Assembly: GCA_946481695.1 (NCBI GenBank)
Contig: CAMLON010000038.1
Location: 1-12,839 of the forward strand
Length of the DNA: 12,839 bases
DNA from: an uncultured Bartonella sp.
GTDB lineage: Bacteria > Pseudomonadota > Alphaproteobacteria > Rhizobiales > Rhizobiaceae
Direction: 5' to 3'
The stretch's first letter is position 1; each line of letters starts with the position of its first letter. Shown here one piece after another: positions 1-7,445 of the stretch. The notes beneath the pieces are model-generated. The model had not been told where the DNA came from. It did not search any database and was given only the letters and a program-made list of their open reading frames with translations. A program made the position numbers and the translations under genes.

Positions 1-1174
<1,174 letters not shown>

Positions 1175-1245
1175 TTATGCTCGTCTGAAATACCGGTTAC
1201 CGGTTGATATTTTAAAATGAAGATTGTTGAAGAGGAGCATTTACG

Positions 1246-1306
1246 CCGGCGGGAAACGACCGCCGGGCGCCCCTCACCGGCCCCGGCAGTCGCTCATAAG
1301 CCCGAG
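1246..1306 (-). promoter_or_regulatory. Candidate leuA attenuator (alternative GC-rich hairpins)
   Basis: Between the leucine codons of the candidate leader and leuA lies a GC-rich block in otherwise AT-rich DNA. Two hairpins compete for the same strand. One pairs 1260-1266 with 1246-1252 (7 bp perfect, 7-nt loop). The other pairs 1282-1287 with 1262-1267 (6 bp perfect). Forming one excludes the other, the logic of an antiterminator/terminator pair. There is no run of U after the downstream hairpin, so a classical intrinsic terminator is not shown. The switch might instead act through Rho, pausing or RNA stability. Sequence complementarity is seen directly; the regulatory role is inferred. 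Confidence 0.55.
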
Positions 1307-1393
1307 AAGAAGCAAGTTTGATGGCAATGCACAAAAGCCCGCATCCGTGAAGCGGCAAAAATCAAACAGCTTTTGTGAATCAAACTTTTCCAT
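1274..1393 (-). CDS. Candidate leucine leader peptide upstream of leuA
   Basis: A 39-codon frame starts at ATG 1393 and ends with TGA at 1274-1276. Codons 27-30 are four consecutive leucines (TTG CTT CTT CTC), followed by Gly and another Leu, at 1298-1315. They sit immediately before the competing hairpins. This is the arrangement expected of a ribosome-mediated leucine attenuator: stalling at scarce leucyl-tRNA would change which hairpin forms. No Shine-Dalgarno is visible. Instead, the ATG lies 7 bases after a putative -10, so the RNA may begin at or next to the start codon. The frame is longer than classic leaders, and a later start such as TTG at codon 23 cannot be excluded. The function is inferred from codon content and position. 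Confidence 0.5.
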   Translation of the reverse strand: MEKFDSQKLFDFCRFTDAGFCALPSNLLLLGLMSDCRGR

Positions 1394-1400
1394 GGTCGAA

Positions 1401-1429
1401 AATATGACATAGCTTTTTTTCAAGCGCAA
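1401..1429 (-). promoter_or_regulatory. Putative promoter of the leu leader/leuA
   Basis: Reading the minus strand, TTGCGC (1424-1429) and CATATT (1401-1406) are separated by 17 bases, a reasonable sigma-70-type match for this group. The predicted transcription start falls at about the ATG of the leader peptide (1393). The trp leader has the same arrangement with a TTGC-type -35. It is a moderate match only, without experimental support. Confidence 0.4.
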
Positions 1430-1768
1430 CCCGTTTTATAAAACACGCTCATGCTCTTCATCAAAGCCTTAATACCCCCCTTGTCTTAAAAGATTCGTTA
1501 CCCTTGTCAAAATGGCGAGATTTTGGCAATCAGGGTTCTTATTCATAAGCTTGGCGCTAGACGACAGTCATGCCGACGCTGGTTCAAAGCCCTGATAACT
1601 CTTTGCACTATAAGCTTTTTTATACTTGTTTCGATAACGCGCTTTTGGCAATCAAAGATTTGTCGGCGCTTATTGAAAAGTTGTGCCCACGCGGCTTCAA
1701 AGCCGCACAGAATCTCATTAAAAAGCCTCGCCACCCTTCCTTTAAGGCTCGAAAAGCCTTGTGACCGA
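1430..1768. other. Gene-free stretch between leu promoter and nudK end
   Basis: No convincing gene is present. Short frames on both strands have no recognisable domain and no good ribosome site. Two small perfect hairpins are visible: GCGGCT/AGCCGC with a TCAA loop around 1688-1703, and AAGGCT/AGCCTT around 1744-1760. The second lies just past the nudK stop and could help end that transcript, but it is not followed by a clear U-run on the minus strand. Confidence 0.5.
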
Positions 1769-2344
1769 TCAAAGTTTTAAGCGGTGGCGCAGCAGGTTTA
1801 TAAGCAGAGCTGTTTTCATGTCGTTGATCTGTCCTTTGTCGTTAAGCTTTATTGCCTCTTCAACGGACATTTCGACAATTTCAAGATTTTCGCCTTCCTG
1901 AACAAGCCCGCCGCCAGCAAAATGGTGATCCTGCGGGCGGTAACGCGCAAGGTAAAGCCAAAGCTGCTCGGTTGAAAAACCCGGAGTTGTAAAGCCTTTG
2001 AAAACAAGTTCGAGATTGTGGATCTGGTAGCCTAATTCCTCTTTTGCCTCGCGCAGCATGGTTTCATCGGCCGACTCGTCTTTTTCAATGTGGCCGGCGC
2101 AAGCTTCCAGAACATACATGGCACCGGTTGCAAGGAATACAGGCACACGAAACTGCTTGACAAAAAGCACAGTTTTTCTTTCCGCGTCATAGGGCAGAAC
2201 CGCAACGCCATTGCGATTATGATAGGTCTCGCGCTTTAGCGTTTTCCACGTGCCATCCGCATCCTGCTGCTCATAGGAAACGGCTGTCAGTTTTGTCCAA
2301 TGATCGGACAAAACAGTTTCTTTCAAATTTCTGATTTTTAACAT
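1769..2344 (-). CDS. nudK: NudK-like Nudix hydrolase (nucleoside diphosphate-sugar type)
   Basis: A Nudix pyrophosphohydrolase, expected to cleave a nucleoside diphosphate linked to another group. The whole-length resemblance is to the GDP-mannose/ADP-sugar NudK group. A canonical Nudix box GX5EX7REX2EELGY is at residues 84-106 (G84, E90, R98, E99, E102, E103), which carries the Mg-binding glutamates. Flanking NudK-like features are KQFRVP just before it and the strand motif NDMKTALLINLL near the C-terminus. I take ATG 2344 (191 residues) because GAGGAG lies just upstream; E. coli NudK is also 191 residues as I recall. An earlier ATG at 2356 overlaps the stop of the transporter gene (ATGA) and would add four residues. 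It is the last gene of the putative trpEG operon. The exact substrate cannot be settled from sequence. Confidence 0.85.
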   Translation of the reverse strand: MLKIRNLKETVLSDHWTKLTAVSYEQQDADGTWKTLKRETYHNRNGVAVLPYDAERKTVLFVKQFRVPVFLATGAMYVLEACAGHIEKDESADETMLREAKEELGYQIHNLELVFKGFTTPGFSTEQLWLYLARYRPQDHHFAGGGLVQEGENLEIVEMSVEEAIKLNDKGQINDMKTALLINLLRHRLKL

Positions 2345-2352
2345 AATGCTCC

Positions 2353-3270
2353 TCATGCAATGGGAACGGCAGTCGTCCCCTTTGGCAGTTTTGCCTCCTC
2401 TTCCGGCTCGATGTGAATAACGATACGTGCATTTTCGACTTCTTTTTTAAGAGCATCTTCGATTCTGTTGCATATATCGTGGGCATCTCCCACCGTCATT
2501 TTGGAAGGAACCACCAGATGAAATTCAATAAAGGTGACCTGACCGGCTACACGTGTGCGCAAATCATGCGCTTCGATGGCACCGGCCGCATGGCTTGAAA
2601 TAGTGTCTCTGATGCGCATCGTCTCTTCAAGCTCGACGCCGACATCCATCAACCCTTGTACCGAATTGTTGATGACCTTCCACCCTTGCCAGAGAATATT
2701 CAAGGCCACAATAATGGCAAGCACCGGATCAAGAATGGCCCACCCTGTCAGAATTGCCGCAAGAAGGCCTGCAAGCACGCCGAAAGAAGTAAAAACATCG
2801 GTCATCAAATGCATACCGTCGGCTTTCAATGCCGGTGAATGCGAAATTTTACCCTGTTTTATCAGAATGAGAGCCCAGATTGCATTGATGGCACTCGCTG
2901 CAAGATTGATCGCCAGCCCATATCCGGGTTGTTCCGGCAAATGGCCAGACGTCAGTAAAGGCCATGATTCACGCAAGATCATGATGGCCGCGACAAAAAT
3001 CATCGCACCTTCAAGAATTGCCGAAAAATATTCTGCCTTGGTGTGGCCGAACGGGTGATCGTTATCGGCCGGTTTCATGCTGATAAGGATGGCAACATAA
3101 GCAGCTATTGCCGCAATGACATTGACAATCGATTCCAGTGCATCCGAATAGAGAGCTACAGAACCGGTTACATAATAGGCGAAATATTTGAGTGCAAAAA
3201 CAACAATGGCAACAGGGATAGACCATATTGCCAATTGTTTCAGCCTTGAATCCGCATCTGTCATCGCCAT
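2353..3270 (-). CDS. Cation diffusion facilitator (CDF) family metal transporter
   Basis: An inner-membrane divalent-metal/proton antiporter of the CDF family, 305 residues, the usual length. About six hydrophobic segments fill residues 13-205, followed by a cytoplasmic ferredoxin-like C-terminal domain (about 215-295) ending in a charged tail. The helix 2 signature reads [10 protein letters not shown] (41-50), the conserved loop [13 protein letters not shown] is at 71-83, and helix 5 has H154 and D158 in HLMTDVFTS. Aligned with FieF, the helix 2 ligands would be E46 and N50 rather than two Asp or His/Asp, so the metal is not predictable (Zn, Fe, Mn or other). ATG 3270 has AGGA five bases upstream; a second ATG at 3264 overlaps the trpEG stop. 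The 10-bp overlap with trpEG and the ATGA join with the Nudix gene imply translational coupling. No metal-responsive site is seen. Confidence 0.92.
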   Translation of the reverse strand: MAMTDADSRLKQLAIWSIPVAIVVFALKYFAYYVTGSVALYSDALESIVNVIAAIAAYVAILISMKPADNDHPFGHTKAEYFSAILEGAMIFVAAIMILRESWPLLTSGHLPEQPGYGLAINLAASAINAIWALILIKQGKISHSPALKADGMHLMTDVFTSFGVLAGLLAAILTGWAILDPVLAIIVALNILWQGWKVINNSVQGLMDVGVELEETMRIRDTISSHAAGAIEAHDLRTRVAGQVTFIEFHLVVPSKMTVGDAHDICNRIEDALKKEVENARIVIHIEPEEEAKLPKGTTAVPIA

Positions 3271-5441
3271 GCTTTCCTGACCAATTTTGAAACGACGTTT
3301 TCAATGATTGCCATACCGACATTGCCACCAAGGCTCATGATTGATTCAGGATGGAACTGGACAGCCGCAATCGGCAGGCTTTTATGTTCGATTGCCATGA
3401 TAACACCATCAGCGGTTTCTGCTGTCACATCGAATTCGGCAGGCAGACGGCTCGGGTCGGCAAAAATCGAATGATAGCGGCCAACCGTTATTTCTTTTGG
3501 CAGATCCTTAAACAACAAGCTTTTGCCAATGATATGGATGCGCGAGGGTTTGCCATGCATCGGTTTATCAAGAACACGAAGGCTTCCACCGAACGCTTCT
3601 GTCAAAGCTTGCAATCCCAGACAAACTCCGAAAATCGGAATTTTACGCGCCCTTGCCTTATTGATTGTGTCTTCACACTTGAAATCTTTTGGCGTTCCCG
3701 GCCCCGGTGACAAAACAACAAGACTGGGATTGACCGTTTCAAACACCTTTTCATCGACAGGGCTTCTCACCGTTGTCACTTTCGCGCCTGTCTCACGGAA
3801 ATAATTGGCAAGCGTGTGGACAAATGAATCTTCATGGTCGACAAGCAGGATATTAACACCCGTGCCGGGCTTTTCTTTTTCCTGCCTTACGGCTTTCGGT
3901 AACGGTTTTGCGCTATCACGAATAGCAGCAATCATGGCAGACGCTTTCAATTCTGTCTCTTTTTCTTCGTCTTCCGGATTGGAATCGTAAAGCAAAGTTG
4001 CGCCTGCTCTCACCGATGCCACGCCATCCTTGATGCGCACGGTGCGAAGTGTTAGCCCCGTATTCATGTCACCATTAAAGAAAATCATGCCGATAGCGCC
4101 GGCATACCATGCACGCACACTTCTTTCATGATTTTCGATAAAGCGCATTGCCCACAATTTCGGTGCACCGGTCACAGTCACTGCCCATGCATGAGACAAA
4201 AAAGCATCGAACGCATCAAGGCCATTCCGCAAGCGTCCCTCAATATGATCAACCGTGTGAATAAGGCGCGAATACATTTCAATTTGCCGCCGCCCGATGA
4301 CCCTGACCGAACCAGGTTCGCAAACGCGACTTTTGTCATTGCGGTCAACATCCGAGCACATAGTCAATTCCGATTCATCCTTTTTGGAATTGAGCAATGT
4401 CAAAATCTGCTCGGAATCTGCAATGGCATCCTGCCCGCGTTTGATTGTTCCGGAAATCGGGCAGGTTTCAACCCGCCTTCCGGTCACGCGAACATACATT
4501 TCAGGCGAAGCACCGACGAGATATTCTTCCTGCCCCAGATTGATAAAAAACGAATAGGGCGAAGGATTGGTGAGTTTCAGCCTTTTGCTGATTGCCGAAG
4601 GACTTGCCGGACATGGCTCGTAAAATGTCTGCCCCGGTACCACTTCAAAAAGATCGCCGCGCTTGAAACTTTCCTTGGCTTCTCTTACCAAAGCGGCATA
4701 TTCGCCCTTTTTGTGATCGCCTTTTTGCGGAATGGTGTTTGCCGCTTTGAATGGCTGTTCAACCGTTTTGCGGCTTAAACCTGCAGTCGACATATCGGAA
4801 AAAGAAAAATCGTAATTCTCTATCCATGCGCGCGCCGAATAATGGTCAACAATGAGAATGGAATCAGGCAGGTAAAGCACCAGATCGCGCTGGTCTTCAG
4901 GTCGTTTGATTTTAAATTCGATGGGTTCGAACTGGAACGCAAGGTCATAACCGAAGGCTCCGTAAAGCCCGAGGCTCTGATCTTCCGTTGAATGAAAAAT
5001 ATCGCAAATTGCCCGTAAAAGAGAAAAAACCGACGGCATACGGGAACGTTCTTCCTCGTTGAAGACGCGCCCCGGTTTTTTGACCGTAAGTGTCAATTTG
5101 TTGGCAGTGCGTTCGGTTGTTTCCACCGCATCAAGAATCTTGAGGCGCGGCTCGATCATATCAAGGATAATTTTTCCGCGCTCGTTCAGCGCCTCGATTT
5201 TCATAACCCGCCCGCGCGACGTAATAGCAATTGGTGGATCGATAATGCCCGAATCCCACCGCGTATAGCGCCCCGGATATTCATAGTTTGAAGAAAAAAT
5301 GGCCCCGCGGCGGCTATCAAGTGCTTCAACCATTTTGTCGATTGCACCCTCATAGGCAATATCCTTGCACGAACGGCGAACCTTTATGTCCCCTTTCGTG
5401 AGATATTCAAAAGTCTTTCCACCAACCATGTTTTTATCCAT
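3261..5441 (-). CDS. trpEG: Anthranilate synthase, fused TrpE-TrpG
   Basis: Converts chorismate and glutamine to anthranilate, glutamate and pyruvate, the first step of tryptophan synthesis, in one polypeptide of 726 residues. The N-terminal TrpE half carries [12 protein letters not shown] (292-303, near the tryptophan-feedback/substrate region), [10 protein letters not shown] (327-336), [14 protein letters not shown] (366-379) and [10 protein letters not shown] (423-432). After a short basic linker (about 505-527), the TrpG amidotransferase half has [13 protein letters not shown] (532-544), the oxyanion loop SPGPGTP (578-584), nucleophile Cys607 in GVCLGLQ, and His697/Glu699 in QFHPES, so both catalytic halves look intact. 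The fusion is characteristic of rhizobia, Brucella and relatives. I choose ATG 5441, with CGGAG 7-8 bases upstream. A GTG at 5474 would add 11 atypical residues and lies between the attenuator and that ribosome site. It is regulated by the upstream trpL attenuator. Confidence 0.97.
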   Translation of the reverse strand: MDKNMVGGKTFEYLTKGDIKVRRSCKDIAYEGAIDKMVEALDSRRGAIFSSNYEYPGRYTRWDSGIIDPPIAITSRGRVMKIEALNERGKIILDMIEPRLKILDAVETTERTANKLTLTVKKPGRVFNEEERSRMPSVFSLLRAICDIFHSTEDQSLGLYGAFGYDLAFQFEPIEFKIKRPEDQRDLVLYLPDSILIVDHYSARAWIENYDFSFSDMSTAGLSRKTVEQPFKAANTIPQKGDHKKGEYAALVREAKESFKRGDLFEVVPGQTFYEPCPASPSAISKRLKLTNPSPYSFFINLGQEEYLVGASPEMYVRVTGRRVETCPISGTIKRGQDAIADSEQILTLLNSKKDESELTMCSDVDRNDKSRVCEPGSVRVIGRRQIEMYSRLIHTVDHIEGRLRNGLDAFDAFLSHAWAVTVTGAPKLWAMRFIENHERSVRAWYAGAIGMIFFNGDMNTGLTLRTVRIKDGVASVRAGATLLYDSNPEDEEKETELKASAMIAAIRDSAKPLPKAVRQEKEKPGTGVNILLVDHEDSFVHTLANYFRETGAKVTTVRSPVDEKVFETVNPSLVVLSPGPGTPKDFKCEDTINKARARKIPIFGVCLGLQALTEAFGGSLRVLDKPMHGKPSRIHIIGKSLLFKDLPKEITVGRYHSIFADPSRLPAEFDVTAETADGVIMAIEHKSLPIAAVQFHPESIMSLGGNVGMAIIENVVSKLVRKAWR

Positions 5442-5489
5442 TTTTAAACTCCGCTCTGTTTTTAAGGTCACCACCGGAACGGAGTATAT

Positions 5490-5522
5490 AAAAAAGGCCG
5501 CCCGGTTTTTTCCGTCGCGACC
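5490..5522 (-). terminator. trp attenuator terminator hairpin
   Basis: On the minus strand GGTCGC (5517-5522) pairs with GCGGCC (5496-5501, one G-U). An inner CGG/CCG closes an AAAAAA loop, and a run of six U follows directly (5490-5495). This is a textbook intrinsic terminator, placed between trpL and trpEG. Confidence 0.88.
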
Positions 5523-5570
5523 TCGTCTTGAATTTTACGCACAAGCAATCAGGGCCGCTAGAAGCAACCC
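5517..5570 (-). promoter_or_regulatory. trp attenuator antiterminator and Trp-codon hairpin
   Basis: Four RNA elements alternate. Element 1, GGGTTGC (5564-5570), starts in the last Trp codon. Element 2, GCGGCCC (5552-5558), begins at the last base of the trpL stop codon. Element 3 is GGTCGC (5517-5522) and element 4 is GCGGCC (5496-5501). Pairings 1:2, 2:3 and 3:4 are each nearly perfect. A ribosome stalled on the Trp codons would hide element 1, free element 2 to take element 3, and prevent the terminator. All complementarities are read directly from the sequence; the mechanism is the established one for trpL attenuators. Confidence 0.85.
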
Positions 5571-5605
5571 CACCACCAGATCATGAATGTGCGTTTATTG
5601 TTCAT
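5558..5605 (-). CDS. trpL: trp leader peptide TrpL
   Basis: A 15-residue leader peptide, MNNKRTFMIWWWGCF, with three tandem tryptophan codons (5570-5578) four codons before the TAG stop. It is too short for usual gene finding. Ribosome stalling at these codons when charged tRNA-Trp is low selects the antiterminator. There is no convincing Shine-Dalgarno; the putative -10 ends 8 bases before the ATG, so the transcript probably starts at or next to the AUG. From memory, the Sinorhizobium meliloti trpL is also described as leaderless, and its attenuated RNA and peptide have roles in trans there. Whether that applies here is unknown. Confidence 0.9.
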   Translation of the reverse strand: MNNKRTFMIWWWGCF

Positions 5606-5613
5606 AAGAATTC

Positions 5614-5641
5614 TTTTAACCTGTCCGCCATATCAAGGCAA
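5614..5641 (-). promoter_or_regulatory. Putative trp promoter
   Basis: On the minus strand TTGCCT (5636-5641) and TTAAAA (5614-5619) are 16 bases apart. The expected transcription start coincides with the trpL ATG at 5605. The -10 match is weak, but its position relative to trpL is what a leaderless leader RNA needs. Confidence 0.4.
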
Positions 5642-6135
5642 CAGAAAACATTATGATGAAAAACGCTTATTCTTTTCTGCAACCGAAACGGGCATGGCAA
5701 TTTTCGTGCTGCTCCAACCCATTTGTCATAAATGAAACGAAAAACCGGACTGTCTTTTTCCAAAACCGCATAACCCGACCACTTGCTCTGATACGTCCTT
5801 GACTTGCCCGACAAACGCATCAAACACCGTTTTTCGAACTACCCTCATCGTTTTATGCGCCTCATTATATTCAAATAGAGTTTTAATAAATAAAAATTCT
5901 TACTTAGACCTTGTGGTAAAAATAATTCTTAAAAAAATTTTCAATGTTTAACGACGACTTTATCGAACTTATCAGCTTGATCTTAAAATTTTTATGGATT
6001 TTTCAAGACTATAGAAATCCGATTCGCTTTTATGATTCCACTTAAACACTTGAAAGGCGTAAATTCTGAAGTTTCAAAAACTTGGATATACTCGAGATAA
6101 GAACAATAGATCAAATTGTTTAAAATATTGAAAGA
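5642..6135. other. AT-rich gene-free stretch
   Basis: No recognisable gene. From about 5860 to 6140 the DNA is strongly AT-rich with short A and T runs and no long repeat. A 73-codon frame on the minus strand (5602-5823) starts with TTG, lacks a ribosome site, has no recognisable domain and runs through the trp promoter into trpL, so I do not call it. The stretch separates the trp promoter from the candidate small RNA gene. Confidence 0.6.
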
Positions 6136-6271
6136 TAAAGAAAAGTCCGGGCATTGGGAACCCGGACTTTTCTCCCCCTCTTAAGAAAGGGGGCACAGGT
6201 GTAGGAAATAGCGGGGGACCTAGACACCTGTCGCCTGCACTGCAAGAACTGAAGTTCTGTTGTGCGGCAAT
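6136..6271 (-). ncRNA. Candidate small RNA, four hairpins
   Basis: Between a promoter match (6276-6303) and an intrinsic terminator (6141-6171) lies a roughly 136-nt transcript unit with no open frame of interest. Four consecutive hairpins can be drawn on the minus strand. First, a branched stem: GCC/GGC, GCAC/GTGC and AGAAC/GTTCT around 6224-6268. Second, a perfect 8-bp ACAGGTGT/ACACCTGT stem with a 21-nt loop containing CCCCC and TTTCCT. Third, CCCCCT/AGGGGG with an 8-nt loop. Fourth, the 11-bp terminator. C- and U-rich exposed loops are common in rhizobial trans-acting sRNAs that cover ribosome sites. I cannot assign it to a known family (not 6S, SRP RNA, tmRNA or RNase P by the parts I know). 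It could alternatively be the processed 3' end of the upstream rsm22 message. Confidence 0.6.
6141..6171 (-). terminator. Strong intrinsic terminator of the candidate sRNA
   Basis: A perfect 11-bp inverted repeat, AAAAGTCCGGG and CCCGGACTTTT, flanks a 9-nt loop. The 3' arm ends in U4 and is followed by CUUUAU on the minus strand. The A/T ends make it potentially active in both directions, but the minus-strand side has the only nearby gene (rsm22) and promoter. Confidence 0.85.
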
Positions 6272-6275
6272 CACG

Positions 6276-6303
6276 AATATAGGTGAGGGTTTATAATAGT
6301 CAA
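6276..6303 (-). promoter_or_regulatory. Putative promoter of the candidate sRNA
   Basis: On the minus strand TTGACT (6298-6303) and TATATT (6276-6281) are 16 bases apart, the best -35/-10 pair seen in the window. Transcription would start near 6269-6272, just before the first hairpin and 23 bases after the rsm22 stop. Confidence 0.55.
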
Positions 6304-6325
6304 CAAAATTCTACAACCTTAGGTT

Positions 6326-7330
6326 TTAGATTTTCAGACTGTCGCCCCAATCCGAACGCCGCATCACAGAATAATTTTTTTTGTCTTTGCGCGTGGACGT
6401 GACGGCTTCCTTTTGCCCCGCAGGGGTGCAAAGGTAACAGCTTATTTTGCCGCTCGAGCGGAGCGGACGCGAAAGGATGCGACAATATTGCACATCTGGT
6501 TGGTTATGCGAAAGCGCGAGATAACAGAATTTTTCGTCTTCAAATGGAACAACAGCCTGTTTGGCAAGCCGGTGGGTGCGCGAGCGTTCTACTCTTACCG
6601 AAAAATGACACCAGTCAGGAGGCACGATCGGACAAGCCAATTCATGCGGGCAAGGTGCAACAATATGGGCGCCTTTTTCAATTAGCCTGTCACGTTGGCG
6701 GATCAATCTTTGAAAACCGGCAGGCGTACCCGGTTCAACGAGGAAAAGTATGTCTCCGGTCTTGTTCCATAGGCCATCAACAAGGCGATCCTGTATTTTT
6801 TCGGAAAGTTCATCCAGCACATAACTTGCTGTGACAAGATCCGCTTTGCCGAGATTTTCAAAATAGGCAGAAGAAATATCCATATTCTGCCAGTCTGTTG
6901 TCACCTGTTTTTTCTCGGACGGGCTGCTATCGTCATGGGCAAGGGTCGCTGAAAACAGCTTTTTACCGATAGCGATAATATCATTGCTTTGTTCAATGAG
7001 CGTTGCATTTTCAAGTGCGGGGAAAAGTCTTGTAGCCGCAAAAACCGCGGTTCCCGGACCGGCACCGACATCAAGCTGGCTTGATGGTGAAAAGGATGGA
7101 ACAATATCCTGAACCTGTTGGAGTGCTGAAAACACGGCGGCATAAGTTGCCGGAAAACGCGCAGCAACATAACCGAGAGCTGCATTTTTGTTACCAATAT
7201 GCATTTTCCCGTCCAGCACTTCATCGCGGTAACGTTTGGTAAGACGGCTTGAAGCTTTTGCGAGGTCGGCCGTATTGGTCGTTTGAAAAATTTCGTCGAG
7301 CGCGCTTTTTAATTGAGCGGGAAGTTGCAT
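6326..7330 (-). CDS. Rsm22-family protein, SAM-fold ribosome assembly factor
   Basis: Member of the Rsm22/METTL17 family, related to the yeast and human mitochondrial small-subunit assembly factors; bacterial members are thought to act on the small ribosomal subunit. The protein has 334 residues. A SAM-binding-type motif DVGAGPGTA is at 87-95 within a Rossmann-like methyltransferase fold, and VTASYVLDEL (166-175) follows. The family signature CPHELACP (227-234) and DWCHFSVRVERSRTHRLAK (239-257) is present. C227, C233, C241 and C298 match in order and rough spacing the four cysteines described as holding an iron-sulfur cluster in METTL17; that equivalence is my inference. The start is ATG 7330; no strong ribosome site is seen, but a TATAAT lies at 7342-7347, giving a very short leader. 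It is transcribed divergently from choXW. Methyltransferase activity is unproven for the family. Confidence 0.9.
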   Translation of the reverse strand: MQLPAQLKSALDEIFQTTNTADLAKASSRLTKRYRDEVLDGKMHIGNKNAALGYVAARFPATYAAVFSALQQVQDIVPSFSPSSQLDVGAGPGTAVFAATRLFPALENATLIEQSNDIIAIGKKLFSATLAHDDSSPSEKKQVTTDWQNMDISSAYFENLGKADLVTASYVLDELSEKIQDRLVDGLWNKTGDILFLVEPGTPAGFQRLIRQRDRLIEKGAHIVAPCPHELACPIVPPDWCHFSVRVERSRTHRLAKQAVVPFEDEKFCYLALSHNQPDVQYCRILSRPLRSSGKISCYLCTPAGQKEAVTSTRKDKKNYSVMRRSDWGDSLKI

Positions 7331-7341
7331 GGCAGGATTCC

Positions 7342-7347
7342 ATTATA
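7342..7347 (-). promoter_or_regulatory. Putative -10 box of rsm22
   Basis: A perfect TATAAT on the minus strand, ending 11 bases before the rsm22 ATG. It predicts transcription starting about 5 bases before the start codon. No good -35 is visible at 16-18 bases spacing, so support is partial. Confidence 0.4.
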
Positions 7348-7413
7348 CAAGGCTTTTCTTGTGAACCTTATTTCATTCTTTGTTGAAATAGTCTAACCCC
7401 GTCCTTAAGCTGG

Positions 7414-7429
7414 ATGATTGTGTAATCAT
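7414..7429. promoter_or_regulatory. 16-bp inverted repeat upstream of choXW (possible operator)
   Basis: ATGATT and AATCAT flank GTGT, a perfect 6+6 inverted repeat. It lies 16 bases before the assigned TTG start of choXW and covers an in-frame ATG (7428-7430). It could bind a dimeric regulator or form a small RNA hairpin near the ribosome site. No regulator gene is in the window. Confidence 0.35.
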
Positions 7430-7445
7430 GGAGTAGCCCGAAACT

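Noticed and set aside
1523..1780. Small frames on both strands between the leu promoter and nudK
   Set aside because: No recognisable domain, poor starts, and overlapping frames on both strands with similar length, as expected by chance.
5442..5474. Earlier GTG start for trpEG (11 more residues)
   Set aside because: The CGGAG ribosome site lies inside this extension, correctly spaced for ATG 5441, and the extra residues do not resemble TrpE.
5602..5823. 73-codon minus-strand frame upstream of trpL
   Set aside because: TTG start without a ribosome site, no recognisable domain, and it runs through the likely trp promoter and trpL start.
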